DNA of 64,000 nt, from NCBI RefSeq assembly GCF_002906575.1, contig NZ_CP026309.1, positions 930,001 to 994,000 on the forward strand, given 5' to 3'. The notes beneath the pieces were generated by a model. That model saw nothing but the letters and a program-made list of their open reading frames with translations, was not told the DNA's origin and ran no database searches. Every line of letters starts with the position of its first letter. Within the stretch, counting starts at the first letter, position 1. The translations under genes and the position numbers were made by a program. Shown here one piece after another: positions 25,091 to 33,689 of the stretch. This stretch comes from Salinigranum rubrum (GTDB lineage Archaea; Halobacteriota; Halobacteria; Halobacteriales; Haloferacaceae).

Positions 25091-25966
25091 ATGAGAGTCG
25101 TCGTCCTCGGCTGTGGTTACGTCGGGCTCGAACTCGGCCGGCAACTGCGCGAGCACGGACACGACGTGGTCGGCGTCCGTCGCTCCGAGTCGGGACTGGC
25201 GTCCGTCGCCGACGCCGGTCTCGACCCGGCCCGCGCGGACGTCACCGACCCCGAGACCCTCTCGGACGTGCCGGACGCCGACTGGCTGGTCTTCGCGGCC
25301 AGTTCGGGCGGCCGGGGTGCCGACGCCGCGCGCCGGGTGTTCGTCGACGGTCTCAAGAACGCTATCGACGAGTTCGCCTCCCGCGAGTCGCCACCCGAAC
25401 GGCTCGTCTACACCTCCTCGACGGGCGTCTACGGCGACCACGGCGGCGACTGGGTCGACGAGGGCACCCCGCTCGACCCGACCACGGACAAGACGAGCGT
25501 CCTCGCCGAGGCGGAGGCGGTGGCGCTGTCGGCCCCGCTCGCCTCGACGGTCGCGCGCTTCGCCGGCCTCTACGGCCCCGAGCGATACCGGCTCGACCGC
25601 TATCTGACGGGACCGGTCACCGAGGGCTATCTGAACATGGTCCACCGGGACGACGCCGCCGGCGCGGTGCGGTTCGCGCTCGAAGAGGGGGTCGACGACG
25701 TTCTCTTAGTCGTCGACGACGAGCCCGTCTCGAAGTGGGAATTCGCGGACTGGCTCGCCGACGCGTGCGGCGTCGACCGTCCCGAGAAACGCACGAAGGA
25801 GGAGCGACTCGCCGCGGGAGACCTCTCGGAGGCTGCCCGGCGGCGCATCCTGACGAGCAAGCGCTGTTCGAACGACCGCCTCCGAACGCTCGGCTACGAG
25901 TACGCGTATCCGACGTTCCGCGAGGGCTACCGGGCCGCCGTCGACGCGTATCGGGGCGACGCGTGA
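25091..25966 (+). CDS. NAD(P)-binding SDR/epimerase-like protein
   Basis: A 291-aa atypical short-chain dehydrogenase of the NAD-dependent epimerase group (YeeZ-like). The Rossmann start VVVLGCGYVGLELGRQL contains the GxGxxG pattern. VYTSSTGVYGDHGG (about 110) carries the Tyr-containing active-site loop but without a clear YxxxK, and VARFAGLYGPERYRLDRY is typical of the substrate-binding part. The substrate is unknown. It starts eight bases after the DUF5791 gene, so the two probably form an operon. Confidence 0.85.
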   Translation: MRVVVLGCGYVGLELGRQLREHGHDVVGVRRSESGLASVADAGLDPARADVTDPETLSDVPDADWLVFAASSGGRGADAARRVFVDGLKNAIDEFASRESPPERLVYTSSTGVYGDHGGDWVDEGTPLDPTTDKTSVLAEAEAVALSAPLASTVARFAGLYGPERYRLDRYLTGPVTEGYLNMVHRDDAAGAVRFALEEGVDDVLLVVDDEPVSKWEFADWLADACGVDRPEKRTKEERLAAGDLSEAARRRILTSKRCSNDRLRTLGYEYAYPTFREGYRAAVDAYRGDA

Positions 25967-26036
25967 GCCGATTCTGTCCTCTTTCGATGGGCGGAATGTG
26001 GGAATCTTCATGACCCACCGCACAGACAGGGTGGGT

Positions 26037-27233
26037 ATGTCCGCGAGAATCGAGCCCCTCGTTCTCCTCCAGGACATCGGGTCGGTTCTCGATGGGGCCG
26101 AGTCGTTCGTGCGGACGTATCCCGAGCTCGCGGTAGCGGTCGCGTTCGCGGCCGTCGCGCTGGTCGGCGGGGCGTACGCCCTCTTGCGCTTCAAGCGCCC
26201 GATGGGGACGCGGTTTCTGGAGACGCTCGCGAGCCGTGACGAGGTCGTGGTGTTGATGCATCCGAACCCCGACCCCGACGCCATGGCCGCGGCCATCGGC
26301 GTCGCGTGTATCGCGCGCCAGGTCGGCACCGAGGCGACGCTGCAGTACACCGGGCAGATCCGCCATCAGGAGAACCGCGCGTTCCGGACGGTGCTCGACC
26401 TCGACATGGACGCTATCGACCACGTGTCGGACCTCGCCGCGGAAGCGGTCGTCCTCGTCGACCACAACGAACCGCGGGGCTTCGCGGGCGCCGAGGGCAT
26501 CCTCCCATTCGCCGTCGTCGACCACCACCCGGGCGACGGCACGGGCGAGGCGTTCACCGACGTCCGGACCGGCTACGGGTCGTGTTCGAGCATCGTCGCC
26601 GAGTACTTCCGCGACATCGGCGCGACGCCCGTCCCGCCGGACATGCACGCCTCGGAGGTCACGGCCGAGTACACCCTGCCGTCGACCGTCTCGACGGGCC
26701 TCCTGTACGGCATCCTCACCGACACCAACCGGCTCACCGCGGGCTGTTCGGCCCCGGACTTCTCGGCGGCGGGGTATCTGTACCCCGGCATCGACGAGGA
26801 CCTGCTGAACCGAATCGCCAACCCCGAGGTGTCGAAGGAGGTGCTGGAGGCGAAGGCGCGCGCCATCGCCGGCCGGCAGGTCCAGGGCCCGTTCCTCGTC
26901 AGCGACATCGGCGCGCTGTCGAATCTGGATGCGATTCCGCAGGCCGCGGACGAACTCATCAAGATGGAGGGCGTGACCGCGACGGTGGTGGTCGGCGAGA
27001 AGAACGGCAACATCTACCTCTCGGGCCGGTCGCGCGACGACCGCGTCCACATGGGCCGGACGCTGGAGACGGCGCTGACGGACGTGCCCGGGTCCTCGGC
27101 GGGCGGCCACGCGCGGATGGGCGGCGCACAGATCACTCACAGTGACGGCGTCGTCGACACGGACGGTGGCGCGCGTATCGAGCGCGAAGTGCTCGTCAAA
27201 CGGCTGTTCGACTCGATGTCCGGTGAGACGTGA
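26037..27233 (+). CDS. Membrane-anchored DHH family phosphoesterase
   Basis: A 398-aa protein. An N-terminal hydrophobic helix (residues of about 22-45, VAVAFAAVALVGGAYALL) anchors a DHH-DHHA1 phosphoesterase. Motifs in order: HPNPDPDAMAAA (about 73), VLVDHNEPRG (about 140), VVDHHPGDG with the DHH signature (about 160), and the DHHA1 glycine motif GGHARMGGAQ (about 355). Relatives hydrolyse small phosphodiesters, including oligo- and cyclic dinucleotides, or act on DNA ends; the membrane anchor makes me favour a nucleotide-signalling substrate (inference). The ATG at 26037 is preferred over one 13 codons upstream. Confidence 0.85.
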   Translation: MSARIEPLVLLQDIGSVLDGAESFVRTYPELAVAVAFAAVALVGGAYALLRFKRPMGTRFLETLASRDEVVVLMHPNPDPDAMAAAIGVACIARQVGTEATLQYTGQIRHQENRAFRTVLDLDMDAIDHVSDLAAEAVVLVDHNEPRGFAGAEGILPFAVVDHHPGDGTGEAFTDVRTGYGSCSSIVAEYFRDIGATPVPPDMHASEVTAEYTLPSTVSTGLLYGILTDTNRLTAGCSAPDFSAAGYLYPGIDEDLLNRIANPEVSKEVLEAKARAIAGRQVQGPFLVSDIGALSNLDAIPQAADELIKMEGVTATVVVGEKNGNIYLSGRSRDDRVHMGRTLETALTDVPGSSAGGHARMGGAQITHSDGVVDTDGGARIEREVLVKRLFDSMSGET

Positions 27234-27691
27234 CTAAGTGGGCTGAAGTCGGCGGTCTGGTGGCGTAAGCTTCGTACTGTGGTTCAGCGTCTGTGGTGTG
27301 GTCGACGCGGTGCACCGCGGTACACGGACGCGGTGGACCGCAGCCGCGTTCCTCCCCACCCGGTCGCTCGCGGACGGAGCCGCGAGCAACCCTCGCGCGC
27401 CGTTCGCTCGTTCCACTCGCTCACTCCCGCGCGCCAACCGTACCGCGGTGGCGCGTGACGGTCACGGCTCCGTCCGTGACCGACACACGCGAGGGATGAG
27501 CGAGTGAACGAAGTGAACGAGCGAATCGGCTGGGGAGGCCGTGGCTTCAGCGCTCTGGCGTCCGCTCTCGTTCGCTCTCTCCGGGTTTTCACGCGAAACC
27601 GCTGATCCTCGCTGTAACTGATAGCTCTTCACACACTCCTCCCGCGCTCAGAACACGAACGCCTAACGGGTCCGCTCCACGTACCCTATAC
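27234..27691. other. Long intergenic region without a supported gene
   Basis: Apart from the GC-rich repeat and its inverted arm (27316-27552), the region holds only short low-quality frames. The right-hand 100 bases, less GC-rich, should carry the promoter of the aldo/keto reductase. No tRNA or terminator structure stands out. Confidence 0.5.
27316..27552. repeat. GC-rich intergenic repeat, copy B, with inverted arm
   Basis: Positions 27316-27465 match copy A (11891-12052), including the identical CGCGGACGGAGCCGCGAGCA (27369-27388). Downstream, 27491-27552 reads as an inverted partner: its complement contains GAAGCCACGGCCTCCCCAGC followed by CGATTCGCTCGTTCAC, the same order as the left arm (CCTCCCCA, then a GGTCGCTCG-type word). 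The whole is an imperfect inverted repeat of about 235 bases, non-coding. Confidence 0.6.
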
Positions 27692-28777
27692 ATGGCCACT
27701 CGCGAGGGCACCTGGCGGTACCGGAACCGCTTCGGCGACAGCTTCGGCCGCACCTACTTCCGGCGGTTTCCCCCCGGCGTCGTCTCCTCTCTCGGCATCG
27801 GGACCTACCTCGGCGACGCCACGGACGCCGTCGACGACCGCTACCACGACGCGCTCGTGACGGCGTTCGAGAGCGGCGTCAACCTCGCCGATACCGCGAT
27901 CAACTACCGCTGTCAGCGCTCCGAGCGCGTCGTCGGCCGGGCGCTTTCGAGTGCGGAGGTGGCGCGCGACGAGGTGGTCGTCGCGACCAAGGGCGGCTTC
28001 CTCCCCTTCGACGGCTCCCCTCCGGACGACCCCTCGCGGTACGTCCGCGAGGCGTTCCTCGACACGGGCCTCCTCGCACCCGACGACCTCGCGCGCGGCA
28101 GTCACGCGCTCTCGCCCGACTTCCTCGACGCGATGCTCGACCGCTCGCTGTCGAACCTCGGTCTCGACCGAGTCGACCTCTACTACGTCCACAACCCTGA
28201 AACGCAACTCCACGTGCGCTCGCGCGAGGCGGTGTACGACCTCCTCGAAGCGGCGTTCGAGCGACTCGAACAGCGCCGCGCGGACGGAGACGTCGGGGCG
28301 TACGGCGTCGCCACCTGGAACGCCTTCCGGGTACCGCCCGACCACGACCAGTACCTCTCGCTCGCCGAGGTCGTCGACCGCGCGGAAACAGCGGCTGAGC
28401 GCGTCGGTGCCGAGGAGTCGGGGCTCGCGGCCGTTCAACTCCCGTTCAACGTGGCGATGGCCGACGCGTTCACCCGCGCGGCCCACGGCGACGGCGGTGA
28501 ACAGAGCGCGCTCGAATACGCCCACGAGCGGGGTCTGCACGTGTTCACCTCGGCGAGCATCGGCCAGGGCGACCTCGCCCGCTCGCTCCCGCCCGACGTC
28601 GACGTCGAACTCGCGGGCGACACGGCCGCGCAGCGCGCGCTCAACTTCGCCCGGTCGGCACCCGGCGTGACCGCCTCGCTCGTCGGGACCGCCAGTCGAG
28701 CCCACGTCGCCGAGAACGTCGCCGCGGGGACGTTCGACCCGCTCGGCGCGCGGGCGTTCGACGCGGTGTTCGAGTGA
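27692..28777 (+). CDS. Aldo/keto reductase
   Basis: A 361-aa TIM-barrel NAD(P)H-dependent oxidoreductase. The catalytic set is visible: Asp67 and Tyr72 in NLADTAINYRCQRSE, Lys100 in VVVATKGGF and a His in LYYVHNPE. The C-terminal cofactor region reads ALNFARSAPGVTASLVGTASRAH. A characteristic insertion (about 105-135) and the length place it with archaeal AKRs of unknown substrate. It stands alone after the long repeat-bearing intergenic region and faces the convergent zinc-finger gene 20 bases downstream. Confidence 0.88.
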   Translation: MATREGTWRYRNRFGDSFGRTYFRRFPPGVVSSLGIGTYLGDATDAVDDRYHDALVTAFESGVNLADTAINYRCQRSERVVGRALSSAEVARDEVVVATKGGFLPFDGSPPDDPSRYVREAFLDTGLLAPDDLARGSHALSPDFLDAMLDRSLSNLGLDRVDLYYVHNPETQLHVRSREAVYDLLEAAFERLEQRRADGDVGAYGVATWNAFRVPPDHDQYLSLAEVVDRAETAAERVGAEESGLAAVQLPFNVAMADAFTRAAHGDGGEQSALEYAHERGLHVFTSASIGQGDLARSLPPDVDVELAGDTAAQRALNFARSAPGVTASLVGTASRAHVAENVAAGTFDPLGARAFDAVFE

Positions 28778-28797
28778 CCCGTCCCCGACCCCTCGCC

Positions 28798-28968
28798 CTA
28801 CCGCAGTTCCTTCCACTGCCGTCCGCACTCGGGGCAGGTCCGCACGGAGAACACCTCGTCGGGGTCGTTCTTCTTCTTCAGCGTCTTCTCACAGTCGCTG
28901 CAGACGAGGCGCTCGTAGTTGTCCTTGTGCAGTTCACCCTCTCGAAGCCCCTTCCGCGTCGATTTCAT
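28798..28968 (-). CDS. Small zinc finger protein, HVO_0758 type
   Basis: A 56-aa protein beginning MKSTRKGLREGELHKDNYE with two CxxC pairs, CSDCEK at about 23-28 and CPECGRQW near the C terminus. The NDPDEVFSVRTCPECG segment matches the HVO_0758 family of haloarchaeal one-domain zinc fingers (from memory). Such small proteins often act in regulation, but this one's target is unknown. The ATG at 28968 is fixed by the family start; the frame upstream is Arg/Pro-rich noise. Its stop faces that of the aldo/keto reductase. Confidence 0.88.
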   Translation of the reverse strand: MKSTRKGLREGELHKDNYERLVCSDCEKTLKKKNDPDEVFSVRTCPECGRQWKELR

Positions 28969-29159
28969 ACGCGGCCGTTCGAGACGCCGGGGGAAAAAGA
29001 CCCCACCCCGTGTCTGACGTGGGGCCGACACGTGGCCGCGTTCGGATAGTCATCATCGGTCTACCATCCGTGACTCGGCACGACAGCAGACCACTCGACA
29101 GCTAGCTGTCACCGCGTCGCACCCGTGCGGGGGAGTCGGAACGCTTGTGACTTCCGCCC

Positions 29160-30389
29160 GTGAATCGTCCTCCCGTGAGCAGACGTCCCCTCTTCGGTAC
29201 CCTCTGTGCGATGGTGTTCCTCGTGAACCTCGCACGCGTCGTCTTCGCCCCGCTCGTCGGGGAGTTCATCACGGTGTTCGACGTCGGCGAGGCCACGGTC
29301 GGTGCCATCGTGACGGTGGTCTGGGTCGGCAGCGCCCTCCCGCGGCTCCCGGCCGGCTGGCTTCTCACGCGCGTCCCCCGGCACCACGTCGTCCTCGGAA
29401 CGGGCTTGATCCTCACGGTCGCCTCGGGATTCACCGCGGCCGCCGACACCGTCTTCACTCTCGCCTTCGGTGCGCTCCTGATGGGTCTGTCGTCGGGCGC
29501 CTACTTCGTCGCCGCCAACCCGCTGGTGAGCGAACTCTACCCCCAGACGGTCGGGCGGGCGATGGGCATCCACGGCATGGTCTCGCAGGTCGCCGCGGTT
29601 GTCGCCGCGCCGCTCGTGACGCTCGTGCTCTGGTACTCGTGGCGCGTCGCGTTCGTCTGTATCGGCGTCGGCGCGTTCGCCGCCACCGTCGCCCTGTTCG
29701 TGACCACGCGGCGGACGGACCTCCCGGACGCCGGTGCCGACGACCGCGACCTCCTCGCGGGGATCAGACACGAGTGGAAGCTCATCGTCGTCGGCATCTG
29801 TCTCCTCGGGACGACGGGCTTCGTCTGGCAGGGGCTGTTCAACTTCTACGAACTGTACATGCGGACGAAGGGCCTCTCGCCCGCGATGGCGCGAAACACT
29901 CTCACTGTCGTGTTCGCGGCGGGCGTGCCCGCCTTCTTCGTCTCGGGGCGACTCGCCGACCGACTCCCCTATCTCCCCTACATCCTCGGCGTCATCGCCG
30001 CGTTCGCCGCCTGCGTGTTCGTCCTCACGGCGACGACGGGGTTCGTCGGTCTGTTCGTCGTCACGGCCGTCATCGGCTACGTCATCCACAGCATCTTCCC
30101 GGCGATGGACACGTTCTTACTCGACACGTTCCCCGACGAGACGCGCGGCAGCGCCTACGCCGCCTACTCGGCCGGGATGATGCTGTCGCAGGCCGGCGGC
30201 TCCGGTGCGGTCGGGACGCTCGTCGAGCGCGGTATCGCCTACGACACGGTGTTCGCCGGCTCCGCGCTCTGCCTCGTCGGCCTGGTCGCCGTCCTCGGCA
30301 CGCTCTGGGCCCTCGGCCGAGTCCCCGGGTCGACCGGAAGTCGGGTCGTCGCCGAGCGTCTCACCGACACGAAGAGCGAGTGCGACTGA
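29160..30389 (+). CDS. MFS transporter
   Basis: A 409-aa permease with 12 predicted membrane helices. The N-terminal half contains the loop motif GRLPAGWL-like WVGSALPRLPAGWLLTRVPRHHVVLG, the A-type signature between helices 2 and 3. The second half starts after a short cytoplasmic loop (DLPDAGADDRDLLAG). The DETRGSAYAAYSAGMMLSQAGGSGAVG stretch is typical of the sugar/drug or nitrate-type MFS. The substrate is unknown. The start is a GTG, either at 29160 or 15 bases later at 29175. Confidence 0.88.
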   Translation: MNRPPVSRRPLFGTLCAMVFLVNLARVVFAPLVGEFITVFDVGEATVGAIVTVVWVGSALPRLPAGWLLTRVPRHHVVLGTGLILTVASGFTAAADTVFTLAFGALLMGLSSGAYFVAANPLVSELYPQTVGRAMGIHGMVSQVAAVVAAPLVTLVLWYSWRVAFVCIGVGAFAATVALFVTTRRTDLPDAGADDRDLLAGIRHEWKLIVVGICLLGTTGFVWQGLFNFYELYMRTKGLSPAMARNTLTVVFAAGVPAFFVSGRLADRLPYLPYILGVIAAFAACVFVLTATTGFVGLFVVTAVIGYVIHSIFPAMDTFLLDTFPDETRGSAYAAYSAGMMLSQAGGSGAVGTLVERGIAYDTVFAGSALCLVGLVAVLGTLWALGRVPGSTGSRVVAERLTDTKSECD

Positions 30390-30441
30390 CTTCCGGTCCT
30401 CTGTCGCGGGACTTTTGCCGCTCGGTTCCCTGAATCGGGTG

Positions 30442-31548
30442 ATGGAGTACGTCCAAGAGCGGGTCACGACGCTCCACGACCTCGGGGACGCCGCGCCGAC
30501 AGCCCCGGTCGACCGGGCCGCGGTGGTCGTGCCGATGACGGAGCGCGAGTACGCCGGCCTCGCCGCCGACCGCGTCCTCTCGTCGCTCGAACGCGTCGCC
30601 CCCGCCCGCGTCGTCGTCCCCCTCCGCGCGCCGGCCGAACGCGCCGGCGCGTTCGCCGACTGGCTCGCCGAGTACGACCTCCCGCTCACCGTCGTCTGGT
30701 GTGACGGGCCGCGGGTGGATGCGCTCCTGGACGAACACGACCTCGACGGGACGCGCGGCAAGGGACGCGACGTCTGGCTCGCGCTCGGCGCCGCGCTCGT
30801 CGACGACGGCGACGTCGAGTTCGTCGTGTTCCACGACGCCGACACGAAGACGTACGACGCCTCGTACGTCCACCGTCTCCTGTTCCCGCTCGCTCGTGGA
30901 CACTCGTTCTCGAAGGGGTACTACGCCCGCGTGGAGGACCGACGGCTCTACGGGCGGCTCTTCCGCCTGTTCTACGCGCCGCTGGTCCGCGCACTCGACG
31001 AGGAACACGACGCCGCCGTCATCGACTACTTCGACTCGTTCCGCTACGCGCTCGCCGGGGAGTTCGCCGCGACGCGCGACCTCGCCGCTCGACTCCGGAT
31101 GCAGCGCTCGTGGGGGCTCGAAGTCGGTACCCTCGGCGACGCGTTCGCCCACGCCGGTTTCGAGGGGAGCGCGCAGGTCGACCTCGGCGCGTACGAACAC
31201 GACCACCGCGCCGTCTCGGGCCCGACGGGTCTCTCCGACATGTCCCGCGGCGTCGGCCGGGCGCTCCTCTCGACGGTCGAGGAACACGGTGTGACGCCCG
31301 ACTACGGCGGCCTCCCCGACCGCTACCGGGAGACGGCGAACCGGTTCGTCCGCGCCTACGCGACCGACGCGGCGTTCAACGGCTTCGACTACCCCACGGA
31401 AGAGGAACGCTCACAGGTCGACCGATACGCCGAGGCGGTCGTCCCGCCCACCGAGGACGACCGCCTCCCGGCGTGGAGCGACGCCCCGATCACGCCCCGT
31501 GACGTCCGCGAGCGGTCCCGAGAAGACCTCCGGGAGGTGCGCGAATGA
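30442..31548 (+). CDS. Glycosyltransferase, glucosyl-3-phosphoglycerate-synthase-like
   Basis: A 368-aa GT-A fold enzyme. The start reads MEYVQERVTTLHDLGDAAP and then VVVPMTEREYAGLAADRVL; the DxD-type metal motif is VVFHDADTKTYDASYVHRLL (about 131-150). GKGYYARVEDRRLYGRLFRLFY-like and WGLEVGTLGDAFAHAGF are characteristic of the GT81-related mannosyl/glucosyl-3-phosphoglycerate synthases. It probably makes a glucosylglycerate-type compatible solute or its precursor (inference). The ATG at 30442 is used; a GTG lies one codon upstream. Its end overlaps the next gene's ATG. Confidence 0.8.
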   Translation: MEYVQERVTTLHDLGDAAPTAPVDRAAVVVPMTEREYAGLAADRVLSSLERVAPARVVVPLRAPAERAGAFADWLAEYDLPLTVVWCDGPRVDALLDEHDLDGTRGKGRDVWLALGAALVDDGDVEFVVFHDADTKTYDASYVHRLLFPLARGHSFSKGYYARVEDRRLYGRLFRLFYAPLVRALDEEHDAAVIDYFDSFRYALAGEFAATRDLAARLRMQRSWGLEVGTLGDAFAHAGFEGSAQVDLGAYEHDHRAVSGPTGLSDMSRGVGRALLSTVEEHGVTPDYGGLPDRYRETANRFVRAYATDAAFNGFDYPTEEERSQVDRYAEAVVPPTEDDRLPAWSDAPITPRDVRERSREDLREVRE

Positions 31549-32267
31549 CCGCCCCGACGCCGTTCGACGCCGACGTCCTCCCTGTCGACGACGCCGACGA
31601 ACTCGCGGGCGTCGTGGACCTGTTCGGTGCCCTCTCCTCCGAGGAGATTGCCGCCGCGCTCGTCGAACTCGCGTACCGACAGCGCGGCGACGTTCGGGCT
31701 GACCGAGTCGAAGAGGCGACCGACCGCGCCGTCGCCTGGGCGGTCGAACGATACTATCTCGTGGAGTACACGCCCACTGACCTAGTGGGCGCCGAGGACG
31801 CGGACGGGGACGCCGAGGACGCGGACGGGGACGCCGAGGACGCGGACGGGGACGCCGAGGACGCGGACGGGGACGCCGAGGACGCGGACGGGGACGCCGA
31901 GGACGCGGACCGGGGAGACACCGAGAACGTGGACGGGGACGCCGCCTACGACCCGCTCCTCACCGTCGGTCCCGTCGCCTTCCCCTCCCTCCCCGAGGAG
32001 GCCGAGGACCTCCCGCACATCCTCGACTTCGAGACGCGCACGGTCGTGCGGGAGTCGCTGGCGCGAGCGGTCGAGACGCGGCTTCGCGGCGACGCCGCCC
32101 GTGCGGTCGTCGCCGAGGACGAGGCGCGCATCCAGCACCTGTTCGACGTGACCTACGACCTGGAGGCGTGGGCGCCCGTCGATGTCGGGGAGGTTCGCGA
32201 ACGGCTCGAAGACGCGCTGGCGGCGTCGGATGAGGACGACGACGGGGACGAGGGGCCGAACGCATAG
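31545..32267 (+). CDS. Acidic conserved haloarchaeal protein with heptapeptide repeats (DUF7109-like)
   Basis: A 240-aa protein whose ATG overlaps the glycosyltransferase stop (ATGA). The N-terminal region (ELAGVVDLFGALSSEEIAAA) and the C-terminal region (DLPHILDFETRTVVRESLARA, then YDLEAWAPVDVGEVRERL) are conserved haloarchaeal helical modules. Between them, residues of about 83-122 consist of five exact AEDADGD repeats and a degenerate sixth. The repeat is a linker insertion, extremely acidic. I recall the family as DUF7109; function unknown. Confidence 0.78.
   Translation: MTAPTPFDADVLPVDDADELAGVVDLFGALSSEEIAAALVELAYRQRGDVRADRVEEATDRAVAWAVERYYLVEYTPTDLVGAEDADGDAEDADGDAEDADGDAEDADGDAEDADGDAEDADRGDTENVDGDAAYDPLLTVGPVAFPSLPEEAEDLPHILDFETRTVVRESLARAVETRLRGDAARAVVAEDEARIQHLFDVTYDLEAWAPVDVGEVRERLEDALAASDEDDDGDEGPNA
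31791..31910 (+). repeat. 21-bp coding tandem repeat (5 exact copies plus a partial one)
   Basis: The unit GCCGAGGACGCGGACGGGGAC is repeated head to tail from 31791 to 31895 without a mismatch, followed by 15 matching bases (31896-31910). It encodes AEDADGD in frame. The lack of silent differences points to recent slippage or unequal exchange. Confidence 0.95.
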
Positions 32268-32353
32268 GTGGTGCCGACGGCGCGCAGGCGGCTGACGGAC
32301 CAAGCGTTGCCCCATGCATACAGCGTTAAGACCTTCGGCCCGCTGTGTCGAGT

Positions 32354-32953
32354 ATGGACCTCTCCGGCGTCGGTCGGCACACGCCCGCTTCGCTCGAGGG
32401 GATGTCGCGGCAGGCGGCGGTCGTCGCTCCCGCCGTCGACTGCGACGGGGAGGACCACCTCCTCTTCACCAAACGCGCGGACCACCTCGGCGAGCACGCC
32501 GGACAGATGAGTTTTCCCGGCGGCGGGCGCGAACCGAGCGACGAGTCGCTGGAGGCGACCGCGCTCCGCGAGGCCCACGAGGAGATCGGCCTCCGGCCCG
32601 AGGAGGTCGAACTGTTCGGTAGGCTCGACGACATCGAGACCGTCACCGACTACTCGGTCCGGCCGTTCGTCGCGCGGATCCCCGACCGCGAGTACACGCC
32701 CGACGAGCGCGAGGTCGCCGAAATCGCCGTTCTCTCCGTCGCGGACCTCACCGACCGCGCCAACTACGAGTCCGAACAGCGCGACCACCCCCACTACGGC
32801 GAGATCCGCATCCACTTCTTCCACGTCGACGGCTACACCGTCTGGGGCGCCACGGGGCGAATGCTCGTCCAACTGCTGGAACTGACGACGGACTGGCGGA
32901 TGCCACCCGAAGTCGACCGCGTGGTCGACCCCGACGCCGACCTGCCGGTCTGA
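32354..32953 (+). CDS. NUDIX hydrolase, CoA pyrophosphatase type
   Basis: A 199-aa Nudix enzyme. The box fits G-x5-E-x7-REUxEExGU exactly: Gly58, Glu64 and REAHEEIGL at 72-80. It is preceded by QMSFPGGGREPSD, the MSFPGG signature of CoA pyrophosphatases (NudL/YeaB), and LLFTKRADHLGEHAGQ is also typical of that group. It would cleave CoA and derivatives into phosphopantetheine and 3',5'-ADP. The ATG at 32354 lies 24 bases after a CGTTAAG patch. Monocistronic by appearance. Confidence 0.9.
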   Translation: MDLSGVGRHTPASLEGMSRQAAVVAPAVDCDGEDHLLFTKRADHLGEHAGQMSFPGGGREPSDESLEATALREAHEEIGLRPEEVELFGRLDDIETVTDYSVRPFVARIPDREYTPDEREVAEIAVLSVADLTDRANYESEQRDHPHYGEIRIHFFHVDGYTVWGATGRMLVQLLELTTDWRMPPEVDRVVDPDADLPV

Positions 32954-33121
32954 TCTCTTCCTCGCGCGCACGCTCACGCACTGTTCCACGAACGGTCACC
33001 CGAACGGTTCTCCCTCCGATTCGACGAGTCTCTCGTGCACACGGCGGGCGTCCGACGTCTGATACCTGCCTCCACGTGCAAGGTGTGGGCTGAAGCGGAG
33101 GCGTCCGCTACCGCGACGTGT

Positions 33122-33532
33122 ATGATCGGTCCGCTATCGCAGGTGACCCTCGTCGTAGGGAACCAGACCGACGCCGCGACGTTTTACACCGACAAACTGG
33201 GGTTCGAGAAGCGGGCGGACGAACCGATGGGCGAGGACAAACGCTGGGTGACCGTCGCGCCACCCGAAGGCGACCTCGAAATCGTCCTCCAGTCGCCGGA
33301 CTGGTTCGAGGACGAGGAGGTGGTCCGGCGACGGTCGATGATCGGCGAGAGCCCCGAGTTGGCCTTCTCCGTCGACGACTGCCGGGAGACGTACGAGACG
33401 CTCACGGACCGTGGCGTCGAGTTCCACTCGCCACCCGAGTCGGTTCCGTGGGGGGTACAGGCGGTCGCGTACGACCTCTACGGGAATCGACTCGTCCTCA
33501 TCGAGCAGAACGGCGACAGCGCGGCGGAGTAG
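33122..33532 (+). CDS. VOC family (glyoxalase/bleomycin-resistance fold) protein
   Basis: A 136-aa protein with the beta-alpha-beta-beta-beta layout of the vicinal oxygen chelate superfamily. It contains FYTDKLGFEKR (about 21-31), a middle strand LEIVLQSPDWF and the terminal YDLYGNRLVLIEQ where the last metal-ligand Glu would sit. Substrate unknown. The start at 33122 gives MIGPLSQVTLVV; the open frame upstream to 33035 is not conserved in character. It is flanked by short intergenic DNA on both sides. Confidence 0.8.
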   Translation: MIGPLSQVTLVVGNQTDAATFYTDKLGFEKRADEPMGEDKRWVTVAPPEGDLEIVLQSPDWFEDEEVVRRRSMIGESPELAFSVDDCRETYETLTDRGVEFHSPPESVPWGVQAVAYDLYGNRLVLIEQNGDSAAE

Positions 33533-33689
33533 CAGGGCGTTCCCATTAGTCGAGGAGTCGCAGGGCGTACCCGATAGCCGGTACGAGAGAGGGTCTGCCG
33601 GGGTCGGGACACGAACCGGAACCGACGGTCGACAGACGAAGACGGGCCGAAAGAAGAGAATCGAAGACGGGCACCGGAGGTGCTGATGG

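Noticed and set aside
27284-27592. Minus-strand frame of 102 codons in the repeat region
   Set aside because: A similar Arg-rich translation occurs over the other repeat copy, so it is a by-product of the non-coding repeat.
31791-31910. Short repeats considered as a CRISPR array
   Set aside because: Units are contiguous, without spacers, and in frame within a gene; no cas gene is present.
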